Positions 8,381 to 16,062 of a stretch of DNA of 64,000 bases are shown here, piece by piece. The DNA comes from Sulfitobacter sp. HGT1. GTDB taxonomy: Bacteria; Pseudomonadota; Alphaproteobacteria; Rhodobacterales; Rhodobacteraceae. The notes beneath the pieces are model-generated. The model was not told the DNA's origin, did not search any database, and worked only from the letters and a program-made list of their open reading frames with translations. A program made the position numbers and the translations under genes. Location: contig NZ_BLWI01000019.1 of the NCBI RefSeq assembly GCF_013282155.1, positions 1-64,000 on the forward strand, read 5' to 3'. Numbering within the stretch: the stretch's first letter is position 1; each line of letters starts with the position of its first letter.

Positions 8381-9034
8381 CTAGTCATCATCCAGCCCAA
8401 GCCCGCCAGCCCCTTTGGCCGAGAGCGCCGATGACGGCACCGTCATTTTCAACGCCAGGCGGTCCAGCCGGTCATATTGATCGCGCGAAACCACTGCGTT
8501 TTGGTCTGCCGCATTGTGGGGCGGGTCAGGGGCATGGCGGGTGGGGCCGATCGTGACCTCGGCAATCATTTCCGGCCCGGCACGACCTGCCAAAACCTGA
8601 ACGCAATCGCCTGACACGCGCAGCCAAGGGGGCGCGCCCAAGCTTACATCAAACGCCGTATCTAGCTGCTTTGCAGCCCGCACGACAAACGGCACCAGCA
8701 TCAAGGGGCCGTTGATCGGGCCAAGGGACAGCGCGCCAAAACCCGGCCCCTCTGGCAAACACGCGAAATCCGACAGCGTGGCACCGACGTGCAACCCGCA
8801 AACGGGTTCATCTGCATGCCACCTGCCAATCGCGGGGATAACCTGTCGTGACATCGGGGTTTCAAGCTGATGCAAAACGGCATTTGCCCAGTTGAACTGA
8901 TGCGCCGCCAGCCATGTGGCGGCACTGGCGCATTCCTCGGCCATGCCCCAATCCAGCCCGGCACCCCGCGCCGCGCGCAAGGACAGCGCGCTGATTTCGG
9001 GCATCGTCAGCCGGATCTGGTCCGCCGCCGTCAC
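8381..9034 (-). CDS. DUF3726 family protein, function unknown
   Basis: A 217-residue soluble protein that I recognise as DUF3726-like. The start is GTG at 9034, coupled to the upstream gene by a GTGA overlap. N-terminal residues (LTMPEISALSLRAARGAGLDWGMAEECASAATWLA) form two likely helices. A middle Gly/Pro-rich part follows, with a C-terminal tail rich in Gly and Asp. No catalytic motif, signal peptide or membrane segment is seen. It is the last gene of a four-gene operon with an Ldh2 oxidoreductase, an M19-like dipeptidase and a 559-aa protein. The constant overlaps suggest the four act together, but the pathway is unknown. Confidence 0.7.
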   Translation of the reverse strand: MTAADQIRLTMPEISALSLRAARGAGLDWGMAEECASAATWLAAHQFNWANAVLHQLETPMSRQVIPAIGRWHADEPVCGLHVGATLSDFACLPEGPGFGALSLGPINGPLMLVPFVVRAAKQLDTAFDVSLGAPPWLRVSGDCVQVLAGRAGPEMIAEVTIGPTRHAPDPPHNAADQNAVVSRDQYDRLDRLALKMTVPSSALSAKGAGGLGLDDD

Positions 9035-10710
9035 AGGTGCGGTTCCGCATGCAGGTCATCGGGGTAAGGGGCGTTTTGAAACAGGCTGATGCGCACCCAG
9101 CGGTCCGATCTGGGGTCAAAGCGCGACGCCCCGAAACACGCCAGCTTGCAGCGCAGCATATCAATCGGCAGCATGTCACCGTCGATCAGGTTGTCGCGGA
9201 TTTCGGCAAAGGGCCGCGTTGCGGTCAACTGCACGCGACGCACCATCGCCCGATGATGGGGATGCGCCAGCAACAGCCGCGCCATAGGGGCATCGCCTGC
9301 GAAATCGCCAAGCGTATCAAACAGCGCGGCGGCCTGCCGACCGATATCAAGCGGCAACTCGCGCTCGCTTCCCGGTTCTTCAAACCGTTCGCCCAAGCGT
9401 GGCTCAAGCTTGTCTTCGGACACATACCAGAACCGGCCAGCGGCCTTGCGATCTGCATAATCGACCGCAAGCGCCCAGTTGTAATTCTTGGCCAGCAACG
9501 CCTTGAGCTCATCAACCCGCTGGGTCCCGTCTATGGCAAATGCCGCCGTTTCATCTTCGCTCAGGCAGTCGGCCAACCCGTCAATCAGGTCGCCATGGGG
9601 TTCAAGCAACAGCGCCAGCAGGGCCTCTTGTGCTTCGATCCCCAAGACCTTCTGACCCCATTGCCACAGCGCATCCCACGGCTGGTCAGTGCCGCTGTCC
9701 CAATCGCTCGCGACATGGGTCGCGATCTGGGCAAGCCCTGCACGCAATGCCCCGAGCCGCGCTTGCTGAAGCGGGTGCACGCTGGTCCAAAGCGCTGCGT
9801 TTTGCTGGACGGCAGTCAGCGCCTGAATGAACCGTTCGACCTTGTCTGCCTGGGTCGCTTTCTGGGCGCGCACGCGGGCCAGCGCCTCTTCGCGGACCAT
9901 CATCCAGTTATTAAGCAAGACCGGATGGCGCACCAGAAACGGTGCCATGCCAAGCCCCGTTGAATTGCCCACCCCAAGACTGCGCCGCAAGCCTCCCGCA
10001 AGCGGCACCGCAGCCGCACCGCCGCGCAGCTGTGCCATGTGGTTTACCAGATCAACGGTAAAGGTGCGGATCAGCCAGACGGTCAGCATCTCTGCCTGAA
10101 ACGGGGCGGCTGTCTCGGGGCGGTCGGTCAGGCTGTGGTGGGTCGCTGCCCCGAATTTCCCCGACCCGTAAACAGCCGTGGTGCGCATCAGATAGCCCGT
10201 TGCGGCCAGATCATCCGCACTGGGTTGGCGACCCTTGGACAGGCATTGAACGACAGTCTCGAACAGCCGCACCGACCGGTTGGCGCGGCTGAGCGTCAGC
10301 TCTTTTTGCGTGACACGTCCGGCTTCTTGCAGCGGTACATTCGCCGCGAGCCGGTCAAGGTCCTCCGCATCCGGCACCCCGTCAAACAGGGCAAAGGTCG
10401 CATCCCAGGCGGTGGCAATGACCCGATCCGACCGCATGTCGGCAGGCAGATCATGAGCAAAGGCAACGAGGCTATAGGTCCGTTCAGGGCCGATGGCGCG
10501 GTACATTGCGCGGCCCACACCGTTTGCATCAATATCAAACACAGGCCGGTCAAATTGCCAGGTCTCGCGCTGCATCCGGCGCAACAGGATGCGCAGGAAA
10601 GACAGGCGGGTCGGGTGGGCAAGACCCAGCCGTGCCAATCGCATCACCTGCGCCGGATCACGGCGAAACTGCGCCGCCTGCGGAACAGGGGACAGCGGCG
10701 CGCAGGTCAT
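9031..10710 (-). CDS. Conserved large protein of unknown function (559 aa)
   Basis: I do not recognise a named family. The product is soluble, 559 residues, with no signal peptide and no clear membrane helix. The start is ATG 10710 (MTCAPLSPVPQAAQ), sharing an ATGA overlap with the dipeptidase stop; the longer upstream frame only runs through the dipeptidase gene. The centre holds a glycine-rich segment GGLRRSLGVGNSTGLGMAPF (about residues 253-272), followed by HPVLLNNW, which looks like a binding or active-site loop. The rest is rich in Ala, Arg and Leu and predicted helical. Its stop overlaps the DUF3726 start. Its fixed place between the dipeptidase and DUF3726 suggests a role in the same unknown pathway. 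Confidence 0.75.
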   Translation of the reverse strand: MTCAPLSPVPQAAQFRRDPAQVMRLARLGLAHPTRLSFLRILLRRMQRETWQFDRPVFDIDANGVGRAMYRAIGPERTYSLVAFAHDLPADMRSDRVIATAWDATFALFDGVPDAEDLDRLAANVPLQEAGRVTQKELTLSRANRSVRLFETVVQCLSKGRQPSADDLAATGYLMRTTAVYGSGKFGAATHHSLTDRPETAAPFQAEMLTVWLIRTFTVDLVNHMAQLRGGAAAVPLAGGLRRSLGVGNSTGLGMAPFLVRHPVLLNNWMMVREEALARVRAQKATQADKVERFIQALTAVQQNAALWTSVHPLQQARLGALRAGLAQIATHVASDWDSGTDQPWDALWQWGQKVLGIEAQEALLALLLEPHGDLIDGLADCLSEDETAAFAIDGTQRVDELKALLAKNYNWALAVDYADRKAAGRFWYVSEDKLEPRLGERFEEPGSERELPLDIGRQAAALFDTLGDFAGDAPMARLLLAHPHHRAMVRRVQLTATRPFAEIRDNLIDGDMLPIDMLRCKLACFGASRFDPRSDRWVRISLFQNAPYPDDLHAEPHL

Positions 10711-11687
10711 TTTGCGGGGCCAAAGCTGTCGTGGAAAAACCGCGCCCAATTGCCGCCCATCAGCGCGTCTGTATCCGCCTGCGAAAACCCGATGTCGCGC
10801 AGGCCCGCCGTCAGGTTGGGCATATCGGCGTTGCCGCCGAACCAGTCGGGCATGGGCGGAAAACCGGGCGCATCGGCGCTGCCTTCGCCATAGTCGATGC
10901 GTTTGGTCCAGCGTCCGGTGCGCATCCATTCAACGATGCTGTCGGGTTGATCCTGACACAGGTCCGACCCGATCCCCAGATTGTCGATGCCATAGCGCTC
11001 GGCGGTGCGTGCGATCATTTCGCAGAATGCGGCCAGCGTACAGGCACCGCCATTCTTCAGGTGATGCGGGTAGATCGAAAACCCCAGCATGCCCCCCGTG
11101 CCCGACAAGGCCCGCAAGACCGTATCAGATTTGTTGCGCAATGCCGCGTGCCAGTCAGCGGGGTTGGCGTGGGTGATGGCAATGGGGCGGGTGGAATGGT
11201 CAATCGCCTCAAGGGTGGATCGTTCGCCGGAATGGCTCATGTCGACGACCAGCCCGACGCGGTTCATCTCGGTCACGACCTCGCGGCCCATGCGGGTCAG
11301 GCCCGTGTCGTCCTCCTCGTAACAGCCCGTCGCCAGCAGTGATTGGTTGTTATAGGTCAACTGCATAAAGCGCAGGCCAAGACGGTGCAGCACCTCGACA
11401 AGGCCGATGTCGTCTTCGATGCAGGACGGATTTTGCGAACCAAAGAAAATCGCCGTGCGCCCGGTTTCGCGCGCCAAAGTGATGTCGTCTGCGGTGAACC
11501 CCTGAAAGACCAGATCGGGGTGGCGTTCGAAATGACGGTTCCAGGCTTCGATGTTGAGCACCGTTTCGCGGAAATTCTCGTGATAGGTGATCGTGGCATG
11601 GACGGCATCAACCCCGCCCGCGCGCATCTCGCGGAATATCTTTTCGGACCAGTTTGCGTATTGCAGCCCGTCAATGACCGGGCTCAT
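10707..11687 (-). CDS. M19-like dipeptidase (membrane dipeptidase family), with the first Zn motif missing
   Basis: A 326-residue TIM-barrel protein of the renal dipeptidase (M19) family. Zinc-ligand candidates are E91 (CIEDD), H152 (VVDMSH) and H173 (AITHANP), with D242 (IGSDL) as the late conserved Asp. The family's early HxD pair should lie in the first strand, but the sequence there is VIDGLQYANW, so the His is absent. It may bind one metal or belong to a divergent subfamily with a different substrate. No signal peptide is present, so it should be cytoplasmic. Both ends overlap neighbours by 4 nt (Ldh2 upstream, the 559-aa protein downstream). Confidence 0.85.
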   Translation of the reverse strand: MSPVIDGLQYANWSEKIFREMRAGGVDAVHATITYHENFRETVLNIEAWNRHFERHPDLVFQGFTADDITLARETGRTAIFFGSQNPSCIEDDIGLVEVLHRLGLRFMQLTYNNQSLLATGCYEEDDTGLTRMGREVVTEMNRVGLVVDMSHSGERSTLEAIDHSTRPIAITHANPADWHAALRNKSDTVLRALSGTGGMLGFSIYPHHLKNGGACTLAAFCEMIARTAERYGIDNLGIGSDLCQDQPDSIVEWMRTGRWTKRIDYGEGSADAPGFPPMPDWFGGNADMPNLTAGLRDIGFSQADTDALMGGNWARFFHDSFGPAK

Positions 11688-12697
11688 GCGGCGGGCTTTC
11701 CTGCGGCGTTGATCCGGGTCAGCAGCGCATCGTCTACAGTGACCCCTTCGGCCTCGATCCGGGTGCGGTTGTCGGCGCGGCGCTGGCCGGGCAGGCGCGC
11801 ACCGTCCTGATCGGTGATCGACGTGGCAAGGCGCAGCATCGCCGCATGAAACCCGTCGCCACCAAAGCCCGCCGGATCAATCGCGATAAAGAACTGTCCG
11901 GTGCCGGGCGGTCCGCCCTTGGTGCCCGAAAAGGCGCTTGCCTCGGTGCTGAGGTTTGCGCCCGACAGCGCGGCGGCCAGAACTTCGACCAACAGACCGA
12001 CGCCGAACCCCTTGTACCCGCCCGAAGGCACCATCGACCCCGCCAGTGCAGCATCCGCATCCAGGGTCTCATTGCCGTCGGCATCCAGCGCCCAACCCGG
12101 TTCAATCGCCTTGCCCTCGCGGCTGCGCAGCAGGATTTCGGATTTGGCGATGGCGCTGGCCGATTGGTCAATCACCAGCATCGCGCCGCCAGCCCCGTCT
12201 GGCACGGCGATGGAAAACGGGTTTGTCCCCACAACTGGCTTACTGCCACCGGGGGGCGCGATGGATGCGGGCGCATGGGTAAAGCAAAGCCCGATCAGCC
12301 CGTCCTGGGCCAGCCGTTCCGCGTGATGGCCCAGCACACCGCAGTTATACGAATTATGGATGCTCAGTGCCGCAACGCCATTTGCCTTTGCGGCTTTGGT
12401 GAAACTGTCCCAGCCCGCATCAATTGCGGCATGGGCAAAGCCGTTATCTGCATCCACGCGAACGGCAGCGGGGCGCGGGGTGGTCACCGATGGAATTGCG
12501 GTTGGTGATACTTTGCCACACAGCAGATGTTCGGCGTAGATCGGCACATATAACAACCCGTGGCTGCGTATCCCGTCCCTTTCGGCAAGGCGCGTTGAGC
12601 GGGCAACGGAACTGGCGGCGGCTTTTGTTGCCCCTGCCTCCATCAGCGTTTCACAGGCCAGCTGTTCTACGGCGTCGAGCGTCAATTTATGCTGCAT
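11684..12697 (-). CDS. Ldh2-family NAD(P)-dependent oxidoreductase (malate/L-lactate dehydrogenase-like)
   Basis: A 337-residue member of the Ldh2/MDH2/YlbC/DpkA fold, which is unrelated to classical Rossmann lactate dehydrogenases. Family-typical segments are RLAERDGIRSHGLLYVPIY (substrate site), SIHNSYNCGVLGHHAERLA, APPGGSKPVVGTNPFSIAVP and GGYKGFGVGLLVEVLAAAL. Members reduce 2-keto acids or cyclic imines such as pyrroline- or piperideine-2-carboxylate, so the substrate cannot be named. The start is ATG 12697 with GGGAGAG just upstream; the longer frame begins with TTG. It is the first gene of the four-gene operon and its stop overlaps the dipeptidase start. Confidence 0.88.
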   Translation of the reverse strand: MQHKLTLDAVEQLACETLMEAGATKAAASSVARSTRLAERDGIRSHGLLYVPIYAEHLLCGKVSPTAIPSVTTPRPAAVRVDADNGFAHAAIDAGWDSFTKAAKANGVAALSIHNSYNCGVLGHHAERLAQDGLIGLCFTHAPASIAPPGGSKPVVGTNPFSIAVPDGAGGAMLVIDQSASAIAKSEILLRSREGKAIEPGWALDADGNETLDADAALAGSMVPSGGYKGFGVGLLVEVLAAALSGANLSTEASAFSGTKGGPPGTGQFFIAIDPAGFGGDGFHAAMLRLATSITDQDGARLPGQRRADNRTRIEAEGVTVDDALLTRINAAGKPAA

Positions 12698-12786
12698 GAT
12701 CTCTCCCAATCGGGAGGATAATGACGGTTAATCCCTCTGGATCAATGAAATTGTGACATGGGGGGCGGACGGGGCCTGCCCCGGCT

Positions 12787-13665
12787 TCAGTCAACCACGG
12801 CCATATCGACGGCTTGGGAATTGACCTGCGCCCCCGAGGATCGCAAATGCCCGATCACCGGGCTGACATCCGAATAGTCGCGCCCAAAGGCCACAACGAT
12901 GTGATCGGTGCCCACCAATGTCGCATTGGTCGGGTCATATTCGACCCAGCCTTGCGCAGCGCCGCACCACGCGCGGACCCACGCGTGCATGGCATCGACG
13001 CCTTCCAGCTTGACGCCGCCGGGGGGCGGCAAGGTCCGCAGGAAACCGCTGACATAGCCGGACGGAATACCAAGGGACTGCAAGGCAATGATCATGATAT
13101 GGGAAAAATCCTGACACACGCCGCGACGCTTTGAAAATGCCTCGGCGGCGTCGGTGTCAACATCTGTCGCGGTCGCGTCAAAGGTCATCGCCCCGTGCAA
13201 TGCCAGCCCCAGCTGGCAGATGATATCGGTGACCGGTGCCGACAGATCGCAGGTGTCGCGGGCAAAACGGGCGATGTCGGCGTTTGGCAGCAGGCGCGGG
13301 GCAGGCCCCAGAAAATGCAGCGGCGAAGCAGGCCCAAGGTCGCGCGACCGGGACAGATCAAGCGCAAGCTGCCCCAGCCCGCTGCCACCTGAATGGTGTC
13401 CGGCAGGGGCCATGACGCCGACCCGCGCAGACATGCGGATCACCATTTTCTGATGTTGCTCTGAGTGGGTGACAGAGCAGACGGCATTGCCGAAGAAATC
13501 AACGCTATCGTGGCGATTGTCGGGTGGGGGGAAGATGTCGATCAGATGCGCCGTCAGATGTTGCCGGTTCGCAATCTCGCGCGGCAGCACCCGCAAGGCA
13601 TGACGCCCGTTTCCGGCGGCCTGCGCATAGCGGTGCGAGATGGTAAGGCGGATATCATAGCGCAT
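12787..13665 (-). CDS. Transglutaminase-like cysteine peptidase family protein
   Basis: A 292-residue protein with the bacterial transglutaminase N-terminal domain (about residues 1-130) followed by a transglutaminase-like papain fold. The catalytic triad is visible: C184 (RRGVCQDFSH), H227 (DAMHAWV) and D244 (VEYDPTN). There is no signal peptide. It is the third gene of a cluster with an ATP-grasp/alpha-E protein and a large transglutaminase/DUF2126 protein, 3 nt after the former. In such clusters the transglutaminase-like enzymes are predicted to act as peptidases on a peptide made by the ATP-grasp ligase; direct proof is lacking. Confidence 0.9.
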   Translation of the reverse strand: MRYDIRLTISHRYAQAAGNGRHALRVLPREIANRQHLTAHLIDIFPPPDNRHDSVDFFGNAVCSVTHSEQHQKMVIRMSARVGVMAPAGHHSGGSGLGQLALDLSRSRDLGPASPLHFLGPAPRLLPNADIARFARDTCDLSAPVTDIICQLGLALHGAMTFDATATDVDTDAAEAFSKRRGVCQDFSHIMIIALQSLGIPSGYVSGFLRTLPPPGGVKLEGVDAMHAWVRAWCGAAQGWVEYDPTNATLVGTDHIVVAFGRDYSDVSPVIGHLRSSGAQVNSQAVDMAVVD

Positions 13666-13668
13666 CGG

Positions 13669-16059
13669 TCAGACCAGATGTGCTTGGGTCAGGGCATCGG
13701 CGATCGACCAGATATCGCGCTGGATTTTCAGCAATACCTTTGGCGTCAGCTCGGCCGGGGTGCTGGCCGCAAGCTGAGTTTCCAGCAACAACGTTTTGCG
13801 GGCCACTTCTGACAGGACATGGCTGCTGCTTTGCCCCGGGAGGTCGGAAATATGCCATTTGGCGCGGGACAGATGATAGCGGATCGAGCGGGGGTTCTGG
13901 TCGTCGACGCCCAGCATGTCGGCCACCGCAACCGGGTCCGCCAGAATGGAGAATCGCGCGCGATAGGACACCACGCTATCGCCGATCTCGAGCGCCAGAT
14001 CCAACGCACCGTCGGGCGCGTCGGGCGACAGCAGTTTGGCAAGCAAATGCGCCATGTTGGATGCCCGTTCCAGCGAGATGCCAACGCTTAGAAAGCGCCA
14101 CCCGTCCGACCGGTACATGTTCTCGTGGACCAGCCCTGCAAATCCGGTGATCTTGCGCAGCAAAACGCTGATCTCTTTGGGGATGTCCTCAAGCGGGACA
14201 TGGCGGTTTTTCAGGCCGTCGGTTGTTGCAACCAGATCATGCAGCGCCATCATCCCGTCGGGAGAAAACCTGTCCCCGATCCGCCGCGCCGCAACAAGTG
14301 CCTGTTCAAGCGGGGATTCGAAGGTGGCGGCCATGGCACCGGAGCTTGCGGCCACACCGCCCATCAGGTGATCGCGCAGATAACGCAACAGCGGTGCATC
14401 TGGGTTGCCGCCGTCGTTAATGCGGGCAAAGCAGGCCCTGAACAGCCGCATGTTATGTTCTGCGCGTTCAACGTATCGGCCCAGCCAGAACAGGTTATCC
14501 GCCGCGCGGCTGGGCAGGGCAGCCCGTGCCGACAGACGCTGGGTCGAGCCGGACCCTGAGACCAGCAGGCTGGGGGTTTCGACCGTATTGCCGCCGGTGA
14601 TCCAGACATCGGCCACCTTGCCGCCGCGCTGCATGGCAAAGGCGGTTGCATCATCCCCCGCACTGACCCGCGCATAGCCGCCGGGCATCACCTGCCAGCC
14701 TTGTGGGGTGCGGGCCACAAACAGGCGGATGCACATGGGCCGCGCCACCAATGCACCGTATTCATAGGTCGGGGTGGTCGAAAGGGTGATCACCTCTTGG
14801 CCGACCAGTTCGCGGCCCGACCGGTTCAGCAGTTCTGTCATCTTGCCCGCTTCTTGCGGGCTTGCGGTTTGGGTATCGGCCATCATCGGTTCGGTGGAAA
14901 AGGCGGAGCCGACGATCATCCGGTCCCGGTTGGCAATCACATGGTCGCGTTTGCTTTGCTCGCCGCACCACCATGTCGCGATATTGGGCAGTTTCAGCGC
15001 TTCGCCGAAATGCTGGCGGGCAATCTTGGGCAGGAACGCCATCAACGCGCGCGTCTCGAGCACGGCGGCCCCGATGGAGTTGACCATATTGACCCGTTGC
15101 CGGGCCAAGGCATCCACCAAACCGGGCGTCCCGATCAGCGATGTCTGGTCCAGCGCAAGCGGATCGGTCAGCGCGCTTGGGATACGGTTCCAGATGACGC
15201 TGACAGGTTTCGGCCCTGCAACGGTGCGCACCATAACATTGCCGTCTTGCACGATCAGGTCTTCGCCCTCGACCAGCAGCAGGCCCAGATACCGCGCGAT
15301 ATAGGCGTGTTCGGCATAGTTCTGGTTGCCCTGACCGGGCGAAAGCAGGGCGATTTGCCCGTCTGATTTGCCGCGCAGTTCGAACAATTGTTGCTGAAAG
15401 TCGCGAAAGAACCCGGCAATCCGCTGGATATTGGCGCTCGTGAAGAAATTCGGGAAAACCTTGGTCATCGCCACACGGTTTTCGATGGCAAAACCGGCGG
15501 TTGACGGTGCTTCGACCAGATCGCTGATGACCCACCATTTGCCATCGGGCCCGCGCCCGATTTCAAAGGACAGCAGGTTCAGGAAATGCCCCGACGCCGG
15601 TTCAACGCCGACCATGGGCCGCAGCCACGCGGGGTTCTGGGTCAGCAGGGTTGCGGGCAATTGCCCCGAGGACACCAGTTCGGCGGGGCCATATAGATCG
15701 CGCAGCACATAATCCAAAAGCTCGGCACGCTGGATAAGCCCTTCCGAGATGCGCTCGAATTCGTCCTGATCCAGGATCACCGGAACGGGGCTTAGGGGCC
15801 AATCACGGTCTTCGGATGCGGTGTCGTTATATTGGCGGAACCGCACACCTGCGTCGTGCAGATATTGGTTGCCGCGTGCAAAACGATGCGCAATGTCCTG
15901 ATCGCCCAACCCCTGCAAGTGGTCCAGAAACGGCTGCCAGACCGGTTTCACGTTTCCGGCCTTGTCCACCATCTCGTCGCGCGCACCGGCCTGTTGCCGG
16001 TATGCGGTCAACAGGTCACGGGGCGCGCTTTGCGTTTGGGAGGTGGGGGATTTTTGCAT
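13669..16059 (-). CDS. Circularly permuted ATP-grasp / alpha-E fusion protein
   Basis: A 796-residue fusion of two modules often encoded separately. Residues about 1-480 form a circularly permuted ATP-grasp domain; recognisable parts are RGNQYLHDAGVRF, LSPGQGNQNYAEHAYIARYL, LVEGEDL and GSAFSTEPM. The C-terminal 300 residues are the alpha-E domain, opening at LPSRAADNLFWLGRYVERAEH. ATP-grasp proteins of this class are predicted amidoligases joining an amino acid or peptide to a carboxylate; alpha-E is an all-helical partner of unknown role. It lies 3 nt after the upstream transglutaminase stop and 3 nt before the next gene, so the three genes form one operon. Confidence 0.9.
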   Translation of the reverse strand: MQKSPTSQTQSAPRDLLTAYRQQAGARDEMVDKAGNVKPVWQPFLDHLQGLGDQDIAHRFARGNQYLHDAGVRFRQYNDTASEDRDWPLSPVPVILDQDEFERISEGLIQRAELLDYVLRDLYGPAELVSSGQLPATLLTQNPAWLRPMVGVEPASGHFLNLLSFEIGRGPDGKWWVISDLVEAPSTAGFAIENRVAMTKVFPNFFTSANIQRIAGFFRDFQQQLFELRGKSDGQIALLSPGQGNQNYAEHAYIARYLGLLLVEGEDLIVQDGNVMVRTVAGPKPVSVIWNRIPSALTDPLALDQTSLIGTPGLVDALARQRVNMVNSIGAAVLETRALMAFLPKIARQHFGEALKLPNIATWWCGEQSKRDHVIANRDRMIVGSAFSTEPMMADTQTASPQEAGKMTELLNRSGRELVGQEVITLSTTPTYEYGALVARPMCIRLFVARTPQGWQVMPGGYARVSAGDDATAFAMQRGGKVADVWITGGNTVETPSLLVSGSGSTQRLSARAALPSRAADNLFWLGRYVERAEHNMRLFRACFARINDGGNPDAPLLRYLRDHLMGGVAASSGAMAATFESPLEQALVAARRIGDRFSPDGMMALHDLVATTDGLKNRHVPLEDIPKEISVLLRKITGFAGLVHENMYRSDGWRFLSVGISLERASNMAHLLAKLLSPDAPDGALDLALEIGDSVVSYRARFSILADPVAVADMLGVDDQNPRSIRYHLSRAKWHISDLPGQSSSHVLSEVARKTLLLETQLAASTPAELTPKVLLKIQRDIWSIADALTQAHLV

Positions 16060-16062
16060 CTG

